64,000 nt of DNA from Okibacterium sp. HSC-33S16 (GCF_024171565.1 NZ_JALJZZ010000002.1:616031-680030), one strand, 5' to 3'. Shown: positions 49,976-59,967, counted from the first letter of the stretch. The notes: generated from the sequence alone by a model not told the origin. Numbers and translations: made by a program.

Positions 49976-50908
49976 CTTCCGGACCCGCTCGACGAGATCC
50001 GAGGGGCGCGCGAGAAGTGCTGACGAGACCTGGATGACAATCCACCCGGCTGCCCGCAACGCCTCGATGCGCTCGATGTCTTTCGCATATCGCGCACCGT
50101 GGTGTTGTCCCTGATATTCGATGGCGACGCGATACGTCGGATACGCCAGGTCCACACAAGCCAGGAAACCGACCGGGCCGTCGACGTCAAGGTTGAGCGA
50201 CGGCTCAGGCAAACCCGCGGTGGTGAGAAGAATTCGGCAGAGCGACTCTCGAGGTGACCACGAGTCCTCCCGAACCATCCCCAGAGCGGTACGCAGCCGG
50301 GAAGAGCCGACTCGCCGTCCCGCGTCCAGCGCAGCGGTCAGTTTCGTGCGTGTGGTCAGCGGTCTCTGACCCGCACGAGGCCTGAGGAACCCCTCGCGCC
50401 ACTCACGGCAGAAGTAATCGCCGATGACGACGAGGTCTTCGAGGGGCAATGCGCCGAGCGATGCCCATACCGACGCCGGGGTAGCCACGCGGAGTCCGTT
50501 GAGCGTCGTCGTCGTTGTCAGTCGAGGATCAGCCCGGTGACCGCGGACGCCGCGACACCGAGGGAGCGGATCGTTGCCGAATACCGCAACGTCGAGCGGG
50601 GATCCCGGCACGTGTGGCGTCGGAGCACCCCAGAGTTCGGCGGCGGTGAGGTGGCTGAAGAACTCGGTAGGGCGCATGCGCTCGGCGTATGCGAGTGCCA
50701 ACGCTCGCGTCGCTCTGGTGGCGGTTTCGAAATCGTCGTGCCCCGTGGCATCCGCTCGCAAAATCGTGTCACGTAGGAGTCGGACACCGCGAAATGGCGC
50801 CGTGAGATCGCTGCGGAAGAGGCGGTCGGAACCCACGCCGAGCGACCGGGCATCGGCGATGCTGAACACGGTGCCGAGCTCTGGAGGCAGCGGGCGGGGT
50901 GGTCTCAT
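49946..50908 (-). CDS. DUF559/VSR-like endonuclease-domain protein
   Basis: The 320-residue protein has an N-terminal winged-helix/AbiEi-like part (SIADARSLGVGSDRLFRSDLTAPFRGV). The C-terminal DUF559-like domain has DLAYPTYRVAIEYQGQHHGARYAKDIERIEALRAAGWIVIQV, the PD-(D/E)xK-type pattern of very-short-patch-repair relatives. Such proteins are abundant singletons in Actinobacteria with unknown roles. Start is uncertain: ATG 50908, ATG 50929 and an upstream codon at 50965 are all possible and none has a clear ribosome site. Its 3' end is duplicated nearby. Confidence 0.75.
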   Translation of the reverse strand: MRPPRPLPPELGTVFSIADARSLGVGSDRLFRSDLTAPFRGVRLLRDTILRADATGHDDFETATRATRALALAYAERMRPTEFFSHLTAAELWGAPTPHVPGSPLDVAVFGNDPLPRCRGVRGHRADPRLTTTTTLNGLRVATPASVWASLGALPLEDLVVIGDYFCREWREGFLRPRAGQRPLTTRTKLTAALDAGRRVGSSRLRTALGMVREDSWSPRESLCRILLTTAGLPEPSLNLDVDGPVGFLACVDLAYPTYRVAIEYQGQHHGARYAKDIERIEALRAAGWIVIQVSSALLARPSDLVERVRKALISRGWRP

Positions 50909-51006
50909 GTCGGGATACTGACAGCTCATTCCAACAGGCGATCGACGGTATCTGCATCTGCGCACAGGTCGCAGAGGGAGCTAAATGTGGGGGAACTTTC
51001 AGCGGG

Positions 51007-51065
51007 GGTGCGCGCACAGCGAACAAAGGAGTATTACAAAGCTCCGGTGGTTACTCTCTTTGTAA
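51007..51065 (+). promoter_or_regulatory. clpC upstream region: ClgR-like half-site and TTACAAAG dyad
   Basis: CGC-GCACA-GCGAAC at 51011-51024 resembles part of the ClgR box used at actinobacterial clp promoters, though one half deviates. TTACAAAG (51034-51041) and CTTTGTAA (51058-51065) form a perfect 8-bp inverted repeat spaced by 16 nt, ending 39 bp before the clpC ATG. Either could regulate clpC; the assignment to ClgR is tentative. Confidence 0.4.
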
Positions 51066-51104
51066 CGGTGTCCCCATCCCTGCCCGGTCACCGAAGGAGC
51101 GAAA

Positions 51105-53633
51105 ATGTTTGAGAGATTTACCGACCGCGCTCGTCGCGTCGTTGTCTTGGCCCAGGAAGAGGCCAAGATGCTCAACCACAACTACATCGGAACCGAGCAC
51201 ATCCTGCTCGGTCTCATCCACGAGGGTGAAGGCGTCGCAGCAAAGGCTCTCGAGTCGCTCGGCATCTCGCTTGACGCGGTTCGCGAGCAGGTCCAGGACA
51301 TTATTGGTCAGGGCCAGCAGCAGCCGACAGGCCACATCCCCTTCACGCCGCGCGCCAAAAAGGTGCTTGAGCTCTCGCTCCGCGAAGCCCTTCAGCTCGG
51401 CCACAACTACATCGGAACCGAGCACATCCTGCTCGGCCTCATCCGCGAGGGTGAAGGCGTCGCCGCACAGGTTCTCGTCAAGCTCGGTGCAGACCTCAAC
51501 CGTGTTCGGCAGCAGGTCATTCAGCTGCTGTCGGGTTACCAGGGCAAAGAAGCTGCACCGGTCGGTGGCAACACCACAGAGACCACCGCGCAGGGCGGCT
51601 CCCAGATCCTCGACCAGTTCGGCCGTAACCTGACCCAGGCTGCCCGTGACAACAAGCTGGACCCGGTGATTGGTCGCGAGAAGGAGATCGAGCGGGTCAT
51701 GCAGATCCTCTCGCGCCGCTCGAAGAACAACCCGGTTCTCATCGGTGAGCCCGGCGTCGGTAAGACCGCTGTCGTCGAGGGCCTCGCCCAGGCGATCGTC
51801 AAGGGCGATGTACCCGAGACGCTCAAGGACAAGCAGCTGTACTCGCTCGACCTCGGTTCGCTCATCGCCGGAAGCCGTTACCGCGGTGACTTCGAGGAGC
51901 GCCTGAAGAAGGTCACCAAGGAGATCCGCAGCCGCGGCGACATCATCATCTTCATCGATGAGATCCACACCCTCGTTGGTGCGGGTGCCGCTGAAGGTGC
52001 GATCGATGCGGCGAGCATCCTCAAGCCACTCCTTGCCCGCGGCGAGCTGCAGACCGTTGGCGCCACAACGCTCGACGAGTACCGCAAGCACTTCGAGAAG
52101 GATGCGGCACTCGAGCGTCGGTTCCAGCCGATTCAGGTCAACGAGCCGTCTCTCCCGCACACGATCAACATCCTCAAGGGGCTGCGCGACCGCTACGAAG
52201 CTCACCACAAGGTGTCCATCACCGACGGTGCGCTTGTTGCTGCCGCAAATCTCGCCGACCGTTACGTCGCCGACCGGTTCCTCCCTGACAAGGCCATCGA
52301 CCTGATCGACGAGGCCGGCGCACGCCTTCGCCTCTCGATCCTCTCGAGCCCGCCCGAACTGCGCGAGTTCGACGAGAAGATCTCGGTCGTTCGCGGAGCG
52401 AAGGAAACGGCAATCGAGGACCAGGACTTCGAGAAGGCAGCGTCGCTGCGCGATGAGGAGAAGAACCTCCTCGGCGAGCGACTGCGCCTTGAGAAGCAGT
52501 GGCGCTCGGGTGACGTGAAGACCACGGCCACCGTCGATGAAGGACTGATCGCAGAGGTTCTCGCTCAGGCCACCGGCATCCCGGTCTTCAAGCTCACCGA
52601 GGAAGAGTCGTCTCGACTGGTCTTCATGGAGAAGGCGCTGCACCAGCGCGTCATCGGCCAGGAAGAAGCCATCTCGGCGCTGTCCAAGACCATCCGCCGC
52701 ACCCGCGCCGGGCTCAAGGACCCGAAGCGTCCCTCCGGTTCGTTCATCTTCGCCGGTCCGACCGGTGTCGGAAAGACCGAACTCGCCAAGGCACTCGCCG
52801 AGTTCCTGTTCGACGACGAAGACGCCATCATCTCGCTCGACATGAGCGAGTACGGTGAGAAGCACACGGTCTCACGACTGTTCGGTGCTCCTCCCGGATT
52901 CGTCGGATTCGAAGAGGGTGGCCAGCTCACCGAGCGCGTTCGTCGCAAGCCGTTCAGCGTTGTGCTCTTCGATGAGATCGAGAAGGCTCACCCCGACATC
53001 TTCAACTCCCTCCTCCAGATCCTCGAAGAGGGTCGGATGACGGATGGACAGGGCCGGGTTGTCGACTTCAAGAACACCGTCATCATCATGACCACGAACC
53101 TCGGTTCGAAGGGCATCGCTGGCGGACCGGTCGGCTTCCAGATCGAGGGCGACACCGTCGCGACCTACCAGATCATGAAGGCCAAGGTCACCGAAGAGCT
53201 TAAGAAGCACTTCAAGCCTGAGTTCCTCAACCGTGTCGATGACACGATCGTGTTCCCGCAGCTGTCGAAGGCGGAGCTCCTGCAGATCGTCGACCTGTTC
53301 GCGAAGCGCCTCAGCGAGCGACTGCTCGACCGCGACATGACGATCGACATGACCGTCGCCGCGAAGGAACGGCTCATCGAGGTGGGCTTCGACCCGGCTC
53401 TCGGAGCACGACCCCTGCGTCGCGCCATGCAGAACGAGGTCGAAGACCGACTGAGTGAGCGCATCCTCAACGGACTGCTCAACTCCGGAGATCACGTTCA
53501 CGTGGACTTCACCGGCGGCGAGTTCGTCTTTGACACCAAGCCGCGCGGTGAGACCGTCGGCGCTGGCGTCAACGCAGGCCGCTCACTCGGCACCGGCTCG
53601 GCAACGCCTGACCTCACGGCCGGCAACGCCTAA
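51105..53633 (+). CDS. clpC: ATP-dependent Clp protease ATPase subunit ClpC
   Basis: The 842-residue Hsp100 unfoldase has two Clp-N repeats (residues about 1-145), AAA+ domain 1 with GEPGVGKT near residue 215 and FIDEIHTL, and a UVR-containing middle segment. AAA+ domain 2 has GPTGVGKT and [13 protein letters not shown]. It feeds substrates to ClpP in the cytoplasm. ATG 51105 has GAAGGAG upstream. The Gly-rich tail is typical for Actinobacteria. A strong terminator follows. Confidence 0.97.
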   Translation: MFERFTDRARRVVVLAQEEAKMLNHNYIGTEHILLGLIHEGEGVAAKALESLGISLDAVREQVQDIIGQGQQQPTGHIPFTPRAKKVLELSLREALQLGHNYIGTEHILLGLIREGEGVAAQVLVKLGADLNRVRQQVIQLLSGYQGKEAAPVGGNTTETTAQGGSQILDQFGRNLTQAARDNKLDPVIGREKEIERVMQILSRRSKNNPVLIGEPGVGKTAVVEGLAQAIVKGDVPETLKDKQLYSLDLGSLIAGSRYRGDFEERLKKVTKEIRSRGDIIIFIDEIHTLVGAGAAEGAIDAASILKPLLARGELQTVGATTLDEYRKHFEKDAALERRFQPIQVNEPSLPHTINILKGLRDRYEAHHKVSITDGALVAAANLADRYVADRFLPDKAIDLIDEAGARLRLSILSSPPELREFDEKISVVRGAKETAIEDQDFEKAASLRDEEKNLLGERLRLEKQWRSGDVKTTATVDEGLIAEVLAQATGIPVFKLTEEESSRLVFMEKALHQRVIGQEEAISALSKTIRRTRAGLKDPKRPSGSFIFAGPTGVGKTELAKALAEFLFDDEDAIISLDMSEYGEKHTVSRLFGAPPGFVGFEEGGQLTERVRRKPFSVVLFDEIEKAHPDIFNSLLQILEEGRMTDGQGRVVDFKNTVIIMTTNLGSKGIAGGPVGFQIEGDTVATYQIMKAKVTEELKKHFKPEFLNRVDDTIVFPQLSKAELLQIVDLFAKRLSERLLDRDMTIDMTVAAKERLIEVGFDPALGARPLRRAMQNEVEDRLSERILNGLLNSGDHVHVDFTGGEFVFDTKPRGETVGAGVNAGRSLGTGSATPDLTAGNA

Positions 53634-53646
53634 CCAGAACCGAACG

Positions 53647-53690
53647 CGAAGGGCCCGAAGGAGAAATCCTTCGGGCCCTTCGTTTTTTTA
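53647..53690. terminator. Intrinsic terminator after clpC
   Basis: CGAAGGGCCCGAAGGA (53647-53662) pairs with TCCTTCGGGCCCTTCG (53667-53682) as a 16-bp perfect stem with a four-nt loop, followed by TTTTTTT on the plus strand. It also ends the convergent ppx gene 16 bp away. Confidence 0.93.
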
Positions 53691-53705
53691 TCAGCGGATG
53701 CCTGT

Positions 53706-54629
53706 TCAGGCCAGGTGGTCAAGGTAGCGCAGCAGCACACCCTCGCGTGTCGCCCACGGCGAGACGTCGAGCTCACGCACGTTGAATCCGGCCATGGCCT
53801 CGCTGAGCACGATTCCACCCGCGACGATCTGGAAGGTGCGATCCATGGTGATGCCAGGGAGGGCGGGTCGCGAGGTGGCTGGAATCTGGGCCAGCCGCGG
53901 CACCCAGTCGTCGAGCTGGCTGCGCCGGAGGCGCATCCGGTCGTCACCGATACCGTCCACAACGGATCCCGCGAGCCGGGCAAGCGAGCGAATCGTCTTC
54001 GATGAACCGACGATGTGGGTCGGCTTCTCGAGCCCCGCAAACGCGGCCCGGGCCTCGGCGATCACCCCGCGAGCGTGTGCGCGCAGGGCATCTTGCTGCG
54101 GCTGGGTCGGTGGGTCGTCGAAAAGGAAGCCGACCGTGGAACGTCCGGCGCCCAGGGGAAGCGACAGAGCGACATCCGCTTCTTCATTCGCCCCCAATGC
54201 GATCTCCAGCGAACCGCCGCCGATGTCGAAAAGGAGGATGTTGCCGGCCGACCAGCCGTACCAGCGGCGCACCGCCAGGAAGGTGAGCTTCGCCTCGTCC
54301 TCACCACTGAGCACCTGAAGTGTCAGGCCGGTCTCCCGTTCGATCAGGGCGATGACCTCGGGTCCGTTGGTGGCCTCGCGAATAGCCGATGTTGCCATAG
54401 GCAGCAGATCATCGAGGTTGCTCGTCGCCGCAATCCGGGCCGCGTCACCGATTGCCGTGACGAGCGCCGTGACGCCCTCGTCGGTGATTGAGCCGTCTGT
54501 ATCGAGGTAGCGCATGAGCCGCACGACCGATTTGTGCGAGGCCTCCGCAACCGGTCGCGCACCGGGGTGAGCGTCAACAATGAGCAGGTGGACCGTGTTT
54601 GAACCGATGTCGAGCACTCCGAGTCGCAT
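53706..54629 (-). CDS. ppx: Ppx/GppA family exopolyphosphatase
   Basis: The 307-residue protein belongs to the actin-like Ppx/GppA superfamily: MRLGVLDIGSNTVHLLIVDA at the N-terminus, LSGEDEAKLTFLAVRRW in the middle and NILLFDIGGGSLEIALG as the second phosphate-binding loop. It degrades polyphosphate or pppGpp. ATG 54629 was chosen as the domain start; the longer frame upstream crosses the divergent GNAT gene. It is shorter than E. coli Ppx, having only the two N-terminal domains usual for actinobacterial members. Confidence 0.9.
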   Translation of the reverse strand: MRLGVLDIGSNTVHLLIVDAHPGARPVAEASHKSVVRLMRYLDTDGSITDEGVTALVTAIGDAARIAATSNLDDLLPMATSAIREATNGPEVIALIERETGLTLQVLSGEDEAKLTFLAVRRWYGWSAGNILLFDIGGGSLEIALGANEEADVALSLPLGAGRSTVGFLFDDPPTQPQQDALRAHARGVIAEARAAFAGLEKPTHIVGSSKTIRSLARLAGSVVDGIGDDRMRLRRSQLDDWVPRLAQIPATSRPALPGITMDRTFQIVAGGIVLSEAMAGFNVRELDVSPWATREGVLLRYLDHLA

Positions 54630-54649
54630 ATCGAAACGATACAGGTCAC

Positions 54650-54655
54650 TAAACT
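54650..54655 (+). promoter_or_regulatory. -10 element for the GNAT gene
   Basis: TAAACT ends 7 nt before the ATG at 54663, again compatible with a leaderless transcript. The intervening GGGGAGG is too close for a standard ribosome site. Confidence 0.4.
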
Positions 54656-54662
54656 GGGGAGG

Positions 54663-55181
54663 ATGACAGAGCAGGCAGAAACCGGATACCTGGTCCGTCG
54701 TGCACGCACGACCGACGTGCCCGCCATTCAGCGGCTCATCGAACCGCTCGTCGCCCAGCGCATCCTGCTTGGCAAGGAACGCGTCGTGTTTTACGAAGCG
54801 GTGCAGGAGTTCCGGGTTGCAACGACTCCCGACGGCACGCTCGTCGGTTGCGGCGCCCTGCACGTGATGTGGGAAGACCTCGGCGAGGTGCGCACGCTCG
54901 CGGTGTCCGAGGACTGGCTTGGGCGCGGCGTCGGTCGGGCCTTATTGAACACCCTTGAAGCGGATGCTCGTGAGCTCGGTTTGCGTCGCCTCTTTTGTCT
55001 CACTTTTGAAGTGCCCTTCTTCACGCGCAACGGATTTATGGAGATCGGTGAAGACATCATCGACCCGGCGGTGTACTCCGAGATGGTGCGCTCGACCGAT
55101 GAGGGTGTCGCTGAGTTCCTCGACCTCGCCCGGGTCAAGCCCAATACGCTCGGCAACAGCCGGATGCTCAAACTGCTTTAG
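54663..55181 (+). CDS. ArgA-like amino-acid N-acetyltransferase (GNAT)
   Basis: The 172-residue GNAT protein has YLVRRARTTDVPAIQRLIEPLV at the start and the acetyl-CoA loop VSEDWLGRGVGRALLNTLEADA, then FCLTFEVPFFTRNGFMEIGED. It resembles the short actinobacterial N-acetylglutamate synthase (M. tuberculosis ArgA/Rv2747 type), which starts arginine synthesis without the kinase-like domain. The match is by memory of the family; other amino-acid acetyltransferases are possible. No arg genes are nearby. The ATG is 33 bp from the divergent ppx start. Confidence 0.75.
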   Translation: MTEQAETGYLVRRARTTDVPAIQRLIEPLVAQRILLGKERVVFYEAVQEFRVATTPDGTLVGCGALHVMWEDLGEVRTLAVSEDWLGRGVGRALLNTLEADARELGLRRLFCLTFEVPFFTRNGFMEIGEDIIDPAVYSEMVRSTDEGVAEFLDLARVKPNTLGNSRMLKLL

Positions 55182-55268
55182 TCAGGCGCATTTCCTGGGC
55201 CCGCGAGCCTGCTCATATGTTGTGCCTCTTGCGGGGGGTTCTTGTGGCCAGTTAGCTTTTACCCACTG

Positions 55269-55297
55269 TTTACATTTCCGGTGATCAGGCGTTAATC
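55269..55297 (+). promoter_or_regulatory. Candidate promoter of the secreted nuclease gene
   Basis: TTTACA (55269-55274) and TTAATC (55292-55297) are 17 nt apart in the 223-bp gap before the gene. Two partial direct repeats, TTACATTTCCGGTG and TTAATCCGGTG, overlap the same place and might bind a phosphate-response regulator. Weak support. Confidence 0.3.
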
Positions 55298-55404
55298 CGG
55301 TGGCTCTAACGTGAGTGAGAGTTGGCCGGATCTGACCCCCATTTGCGGTGCAACGAGGCGCCGTCTGGTGTGCCATCTCATCGGGACAAACTTCAGGGAG
55401 ATCA

Positions 55405-58400
55405 ATGTTGCTGTCCAAGCGCGGCTGGCGTGTTACCGCAATCGCATCACTATTCGGACTCGCTGCTGCGCCGCTGTCGGCACTGCCGGCGACCGCGGCA
55501 CCCGATGGCTCCGGGGTGGTGATCAACGAGGCATATCTCTCCGGGGGTAGTGCCGGAGCGGCATACACCACGAAGTTTGTTGAGCTGTATAACCCAACGG
55601 ATGCCCCGGTCGATGTCAGCGGCTGGTCGCTGCAGTACCGGTCGGCGACCGGCTCGGCGGCGCCGAGTGGAGTGGTTGCCCTCACGGGCAGCATCGCTGC
55701 CGGCGGCTACTACCTGGTTTCGGGCGGCAGCAACGGGGCAAATGGCGCCGCGCTTCCGACCCCGGACGCCTCGAGTGGCGGCATCAACACAGCCGGCGGC
55801 GGTGGCACTCTGATCCTCGCCACGAGCTCAACCGCGGTGACCCTCCCGACCGGAAACGTCGCTGGAAACGCGGCGGTCGTCGATGTTCTCGGCTACGGCA
55901 TCTCGAACACGTTCGAGACGGCACCTGCACCTGCCCCGGCCGGGAACACCGACGTGAAATCGCTCGTGCGCACGGCCTTCACCGACACAGACAGCAATGG
56001 ACAGGACTTCACGCTGTCCGCGAGCATCACGCCGCAGAACTCCGCGAACGGCACCGATCCGACGGACCCCACCGATCCGACGGATCCCACCGATCCGACC
56101 GACCCCACCGATCCGACCGACCCCACCGTCCCGCAGAAGCTCAGCATCGCGGAGATCCAGGGCACGGGTGACGTGAGCCCCGTGTCGAACGCCACGGTCA
56201 CCACGTCCGGCGTGGTCACGGCGGTGTATCCCACCGGTGGGTTTGATGGTTACTACATTCAAACCCCCGGAACCGGTGCAGACCTGACCGGCCACGTGGC
56301 ATCCGATGGATTATTTGTCTATTCGAAGGCAACCGTCGCCAACGTTTCGGTAGGACAGTACGTCGAGGTCACCGGAAAGGTGACCGAGTACAACGGCATG
56401 ACCCAGGTCACGGTCGATGCGAACGGGCTCACCCAGCTCGACGCCGCAACGGTGACCGCGCCCGTGCCAGCCGCCGTTGCCTACCCGACCACGGCGGCGG
56501 AACGAGAGCTGCTCGAGGGAATGCTTCTTGCGCCCGCTGGCGACTACACGGTCACCGATGTCTTCGACACCAACGGGTTTGGAACGATCGGCCTGACCGC
56601 GTCCACGACTCCGCTCGTGAACCCGACCGTTCTTGGTCTGCCCGGAACTGCGGAGCACGCCGCCGCTCAAGCGCGATTTGATGCTGAACTCGTGCTTCTT
56701 GATGACGGAGCGACGACCAACTACCTCTCGACAGCCAACGGTGGGTCGAACAAGAACATCCCGCTGCCGTACCTGTCGAACGAGTCCCCGGTGCGCGTCG
56801 GCGCAGCCGCAACGTTCACGACCCCGGTCGTACTCGACTACCGGTTCGACGCTTGGTCGTTCCAGCCGACAACCCAGCTCACCGCGGCGAACGCGTCCAC
56901 CGTGCAGCCCGCTACCTTCGAGAACACCCGCACCGCGAAGCCCAAGGACGTTGGCGGCGACATCACGCTCGGTACGTTCAACGTGCTTAACTACTTCGCA
57001 ACCACCGGCGCTGACCGCACCGGGTGCACGTACTTCACCGATCGAGCGGGCAACCCCGTCACGGTGAACAACTCGGATGCCGCTGGGTGCGGCGTGCGTG
57101 GTGCAGCGGACGCGGCGAACCTCGAGCGCCAGCAGGCCAAGATCGTGTCGGCGATCACGGCACTCGACGCCGATGTTGTTTCGCTCGAGGAGATCGAGAA
57201 CTCCGCCGCCATTGGGAAGGACCGCGACTATGCGCTGAGCGTTCTCGTCGACGCGCTCAACGATGCAGCCGGCAGCGACGTGTGGGCCTTTGTCCCGTCA
57301 CCCGCTGAGGTGCCCGCCGACGAAGACGTGATTCGCACGGCGTTCATCTACCAGACGGCGTCCGTTGAGACGGTGGGAGAGACCCGCATCCTGCTCGACT
57401 CGCCCGCGTTCTCCAACGCTCGTCAGCCCGACGCCCAGGCATTCAAGCCGAAGGGCGGTGCGGACTCGACGACGTTCCTCGTGATCTCCAACCACTTCAA
57501 GTCGAAGAGCGGCTCGGGAGCAACGGGAGACAACGTCGACACCGGCCAGGGTGCATACAACGGTGACCGTATCCGCCAGGCGACCGCCCTTGTTGACTTC
57601 GCGAACGAACTGAAGAGTGAGCTCGACACCACCAAGGTGTTCCTGGTTGGCGACTTCAACTCATACGCCAAGGAAGACCCGATCGCTGTGCTGCTCGCAG
57701 CCGGTTACATCAACCAGGGAGCGAAGACGGGGGAGCAGACCTACGCCTTCGGCCAGGCAATCGGTTCGCTCGACTACGTGTTTGCGTCACCGGATGCCAA
57801 CACTCTGGTCACGGACGCGGACGTGTGGAACATCAACTCCGTGGAGTCCATCGCGCTTGAGTACTCGCGGTACAACTACAACGCCACGAACTTCTACGCG
57901 GCAGACCCGTATCGGTCGAGCGATCACGACCCGCTGCTGGTCGGTATCGACTTCAGCCCGGAGAGTGTGGTGAACCTGCTCAACATCAACGACTTCCACG
58001 GTCGGATTGATGCGAACACGGTGAAGTTCGCGGGAACGATTGAGTCGTTGAAAGCACAGTTCGGAGCGGACTCCTCACTGTTCATCTCAGCCGGTGACAA
58101 CATCGGAGCCTCGCTGTTCGCCTCGAGCTCGCTGAGGGACCAACCGACGATCGATGTGCTGAACGCGTTGGGGCTTGCGGCAGCTGCCGTTGGCAACCAC
58201 GAGTTTGACCAGGGCTATGACGATCTGGTGAATCGGGTGATGAACGGTGGAAACAACGCGAAGTTCCCGTACCTCGGAGCCAACGTGTACACCAAGGGCA
58301 CCACGACGCCGGCGCTTCAGGAGTACGCGCTCTTTGAGGTTGACGGTGTGACCGTCGGTGTGATCGGTGCCGTGACCGAAGAGACGCCGACTCTGGTCTC

Positions 58401-59895
58401 TCCGGCAGGGGTCGAATCCCTCGACTTCGGTAATCCCGTCGACGCCGTCAACCGTGTTGCCGCACAGCTGACCGATGGAGACGAATCGAATGGTGAAGCG
58501 GATGTTCTGGTCGCCGAGTACCACGAAGGCGCTGGCTCCGGGACTCCGGATGGCGCAACACTCGAGGAAGAGATCGCCGGAGGTGGGGCTTTCGCTGAGA
58601 TTGTCACCGAAACAACCGCCGACGTCGATGCCATCTTCACCGGTCACACACACAAGCAGTACGCGTGGGATGCTCCAATTCCCGGTGAGCAGGGCACACG
58701 CCCCGTTCTCCAGACCGGGAGCTATGGAGAGTTCATTGGTCAGATCACCCTCAAGGTGGACACGCTGACCGGCGAGATCTCTTCGTACGAAGCGCGAAAC
58801 GTTGCGCGGCTGACGACAGCTGATGCCGAACTGGTCGCGACATATCCCGTCGTGGCCGAGGTGAAACGGATCGTTGACAAGGCGATCGCTGATTCCAACG
58901 TCATCGGGCAGCAGATCGTCGGAAACGCGACTGCACCGATCACCACGGCGTTCAACAATGGCGTCCGTGATGACCGGTCGTCTGAATCGACACTCGGCAA
59001 CTTCGTCGCCGACGCCCTCGTTGACTCGTTGTCGTCTGCTGATAGAGGCGCGGCGGAGATCGGGGTCGTAAACCCCGGTGGTCTTCGGGCCGATCTGGCG
59101 GCGGGCGACATCACCTACGCTCAGGCAAACGCGGTGCTGCCGTTCCTCAATAACCTCTGGACTACCTCGCTCACCGGCGCGCAGTTCAAGGTCATGCTTG
59201 AGCAGCAGTGGCAACGAGCTTCAGACGGAACGGTGCCGAGCCGCGCCTACCTCCAGCTGGGCTTGTCGAACAACGTGACTTATACGTTCGACCCCGCACG
59301 TGCTGAGGGTGATCGCATCACCAGCATCACCGTCAACGGTGCTCCGATTGACCCGACGCGCAGCTACCGCATCGGTTCCTTCAGCTTCCTGCTGCAGGGC
59401 GGCGACAACTTCCATGTCTTCAAGGAAGGAGCGAACACTCGAGACTCGGGCCTTGTCGATCGGGACGCGTGGATCGCTTATCTGACGGCTAACAGCCCGG
59501 TCTCGCCGAGCTACGACCGCCGTTCGGTCCAGGTCACGGGAATTCCGACGGCACCGGTCACTGCCGGATCCTCGATTACGCTCAACCTGTCGAAACTCGA
59601 CCTCACCTCGCTCGGCAGCCCGGTGAACACATCGGTAACGGCCACCATCGACGGGACGACGGTGGCCACCGCGCCGGTGAGCCAGGGGGCAGCGACTGTG
59701 ACCTTCACCGTTCCGGCGGGAGCTGGTGCCAAGACGTTGACTATCACGGCAGCGGAGTCCGGTACGACCGTCACCATCCCGATCACGGTAGCGGAGGATG
59801 AACCGACGCCGCAGCCGCAACCAACTCCCATCCAGACGATCGTCAAGGTCATCAAGAAGATCATCAGCTGGATCACCAAGCTGTTCGGCTGGTGA
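55405..59895 (+). CDS. Secreted ExeM/NucH-like nuclease fused to 5'-nucleotidase
   Basis: The 1496-residue exported protein has a signal peptide (residues 1-31). A lamin-tail-like domain (about 35-185) starts VVINEAYLSGG. An Asp-Pro-Thr linker (about 218-242) and an OB/YhcR-like domain (245-400) follow. An endonuclease/exonuclease/phosphatase domain (517-850) contains GTFNVLNYF, EEIENSA and SSDHDPLLVGIDF. A metallophosphatase 5'-nucleotidase domain (854-1150) has NINDFHG, GNHEFDQG and GHTHKQY; then the nucleotidase C-terminal domain and an Ig-like region (about 1378-1465). The last about 22 residues form a cationic amphipathic helix. It should degrade extracellular DNA/RNA to nucleosides and phosphate. 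ATG 55405 has GGGAG upstream. Confidence 0.9.
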   Translation: MLLSKRGWRVTAIASLFGLAAAPLSALPATAAPDGSGVVINEAYLSGGSAGAAYTTKFVELYNPTDAPVDVSGWSLQYRSATGSAAPSGVVALTGSIAAGGYYLVSGGSNGANGAALPTPDASSGGINTAGGGGTLILATSSTAVTLPTGNVAGNAAVVDVLGYGISNTFETAPAPAPAGNTDVKSLVRTAFTDTDSNGQDFTLSASITPQNSANGTDPTDPTDPTDPTDPTDPTDPTDPTVPQKLSIAEIQGTGDVSPVSNATVTTSGVVTAVYPTGGFDGYYIQTPGTGADLTGHVASDGLFVYSKATVANVSVGQYVEVTGKVTEYNGMTQVTVDANGLTQLDAATVTAPVPAAVAYPTTAAERELLEGMLLAPAGDYTVTDVFDTNGFGTIGLTASTTPLVNPTVLGLPGTAEHAAAQARFDAELVLLDDGATTNYLSTANGGSNKNIPLPYLSNESPVRVGAAATFTTPVVLDYRFDAWSFQPTTQLTAANASTVQPATFENTRTAKPKDVGGDITLGTFNVLNYFATTGADRTGCTYFTDRAGNPVTVNNSDAAGCGVRGAADAANLERQQAKIVSAITALDADVVSLEEIENSAAIGKDRDYALSVLVDALNDAAGSDVWAFVPSPAEVPADEDVIRTAFIYQTASVETVGETRILLDSPAFSNARQPDAQAFKPKGGADSTTFLVISNHFKSKSGSGATGDNVDTGQGAYNGDRIRQATALVDFANELKSELDTTKVFLVGDFNSYAKEDPIAVLLAAGYINQGAKTGEQTYAFGQAIGSLDYVFASPDANTLVTDADVWNINSVESIALEYSRYNYNATNFYAADPYRSSDHDPLLVGIDFSPESVVNLLNINDFHGRIDANTVKFAGTIESLKAQFGADSSLFISAGDNIGASLFASSSLRDQPTIDVLNALGLAAAAVGNHEFDQGYDDLVNRVMNGGNNAKFPYLGANVYTKGTTTPALQEYALFEVDGVTVGVIGAVTEETPTLVSPAGVESLDFGNPVDAVNRVAAQLTDGDESNGEADVLVAEYHEGAGSGTPDGATLEEEIAGGGAFAEIVTETTADVDAIFTGHTHKQYAWDAPIPGEQGTRPVLQTGSYGEFIGQITLKVDTLTGEISSYEARNVARLTTADAELVATYPVVAEVKRIVDKAIADSNVIGQQIVGNATAPITTAFNNGVRDDRSSESTLGNFVADALVDSLSSADRGAAEIGVVNPGGLRADLAAGDITYAQANAVLPFLNNLWTTSLTGAQFKVMLEQQWQRASDGTVPSRAYLQLGLSNNVTYTFDPARAEGDRITSITVNGAPIDPTRSYRIGSFSFLLQGGDNFHVFKEGANTRDSGLVDRDAWIAYLTANSPVSPSYDRRSVQVTGIPTAPVTAGSSITLNLSKLDLTSLGSPVNTSVTATIDGTTVATAPVSQGAATVTFTVPAGAGAKTLTITAAESGTTVTIPITVAEDEPTPQPQPTPIQTIVKVIKKIISWITKLFGW
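56055..56127 (+). repeat. Tandem 18-nt repeat encoding an Asp-Pro-Thr linker
   Basis: About four copies of an 18-nt unit (gatccgacggaccccacc and variants) encode eight Asp-Pro-Thr triplets in the nuclease between the lamin-tail-like and OB domains. Copy changes keep the frame. Confidence 0.9.
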
Positions 59896-59929
59896 TACTT
59901 CCGCTCTTCACGGAGTGAATCCTGATGGT

Positions 59930-59967
59930 GACTCGCGGGAGGCTGCAATCGCAGCCTCCCGCGAGTC
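59930..59967 (+). terminator. 17-bp perfect hairpin after the nuclease gene
   Basis: GACTCGCGGGAGGCTGC and GCAGCCTCCCGCGAGTC form a perfect stem with the loop AATC, 35 bp past the stop. There is no T-run, so it may be a GC-rich actinobacterial terminator or an mRNA 3'-end stabiliser. Confidence 0.65.

Noticed and set aside
51051..52865. 604-codon minus-strand frame inside clpC
   Set aside because: It is a shadow of the strongly conserved clpC frame, with repetitive Leu/Val/Glu composition from codon bias.
24883..57797. CGGATGC as a KOPS or Chi-type polar motif
   Set aside because: Copies on the two strands are about equal in number, whereas such motifs are strand-biased.
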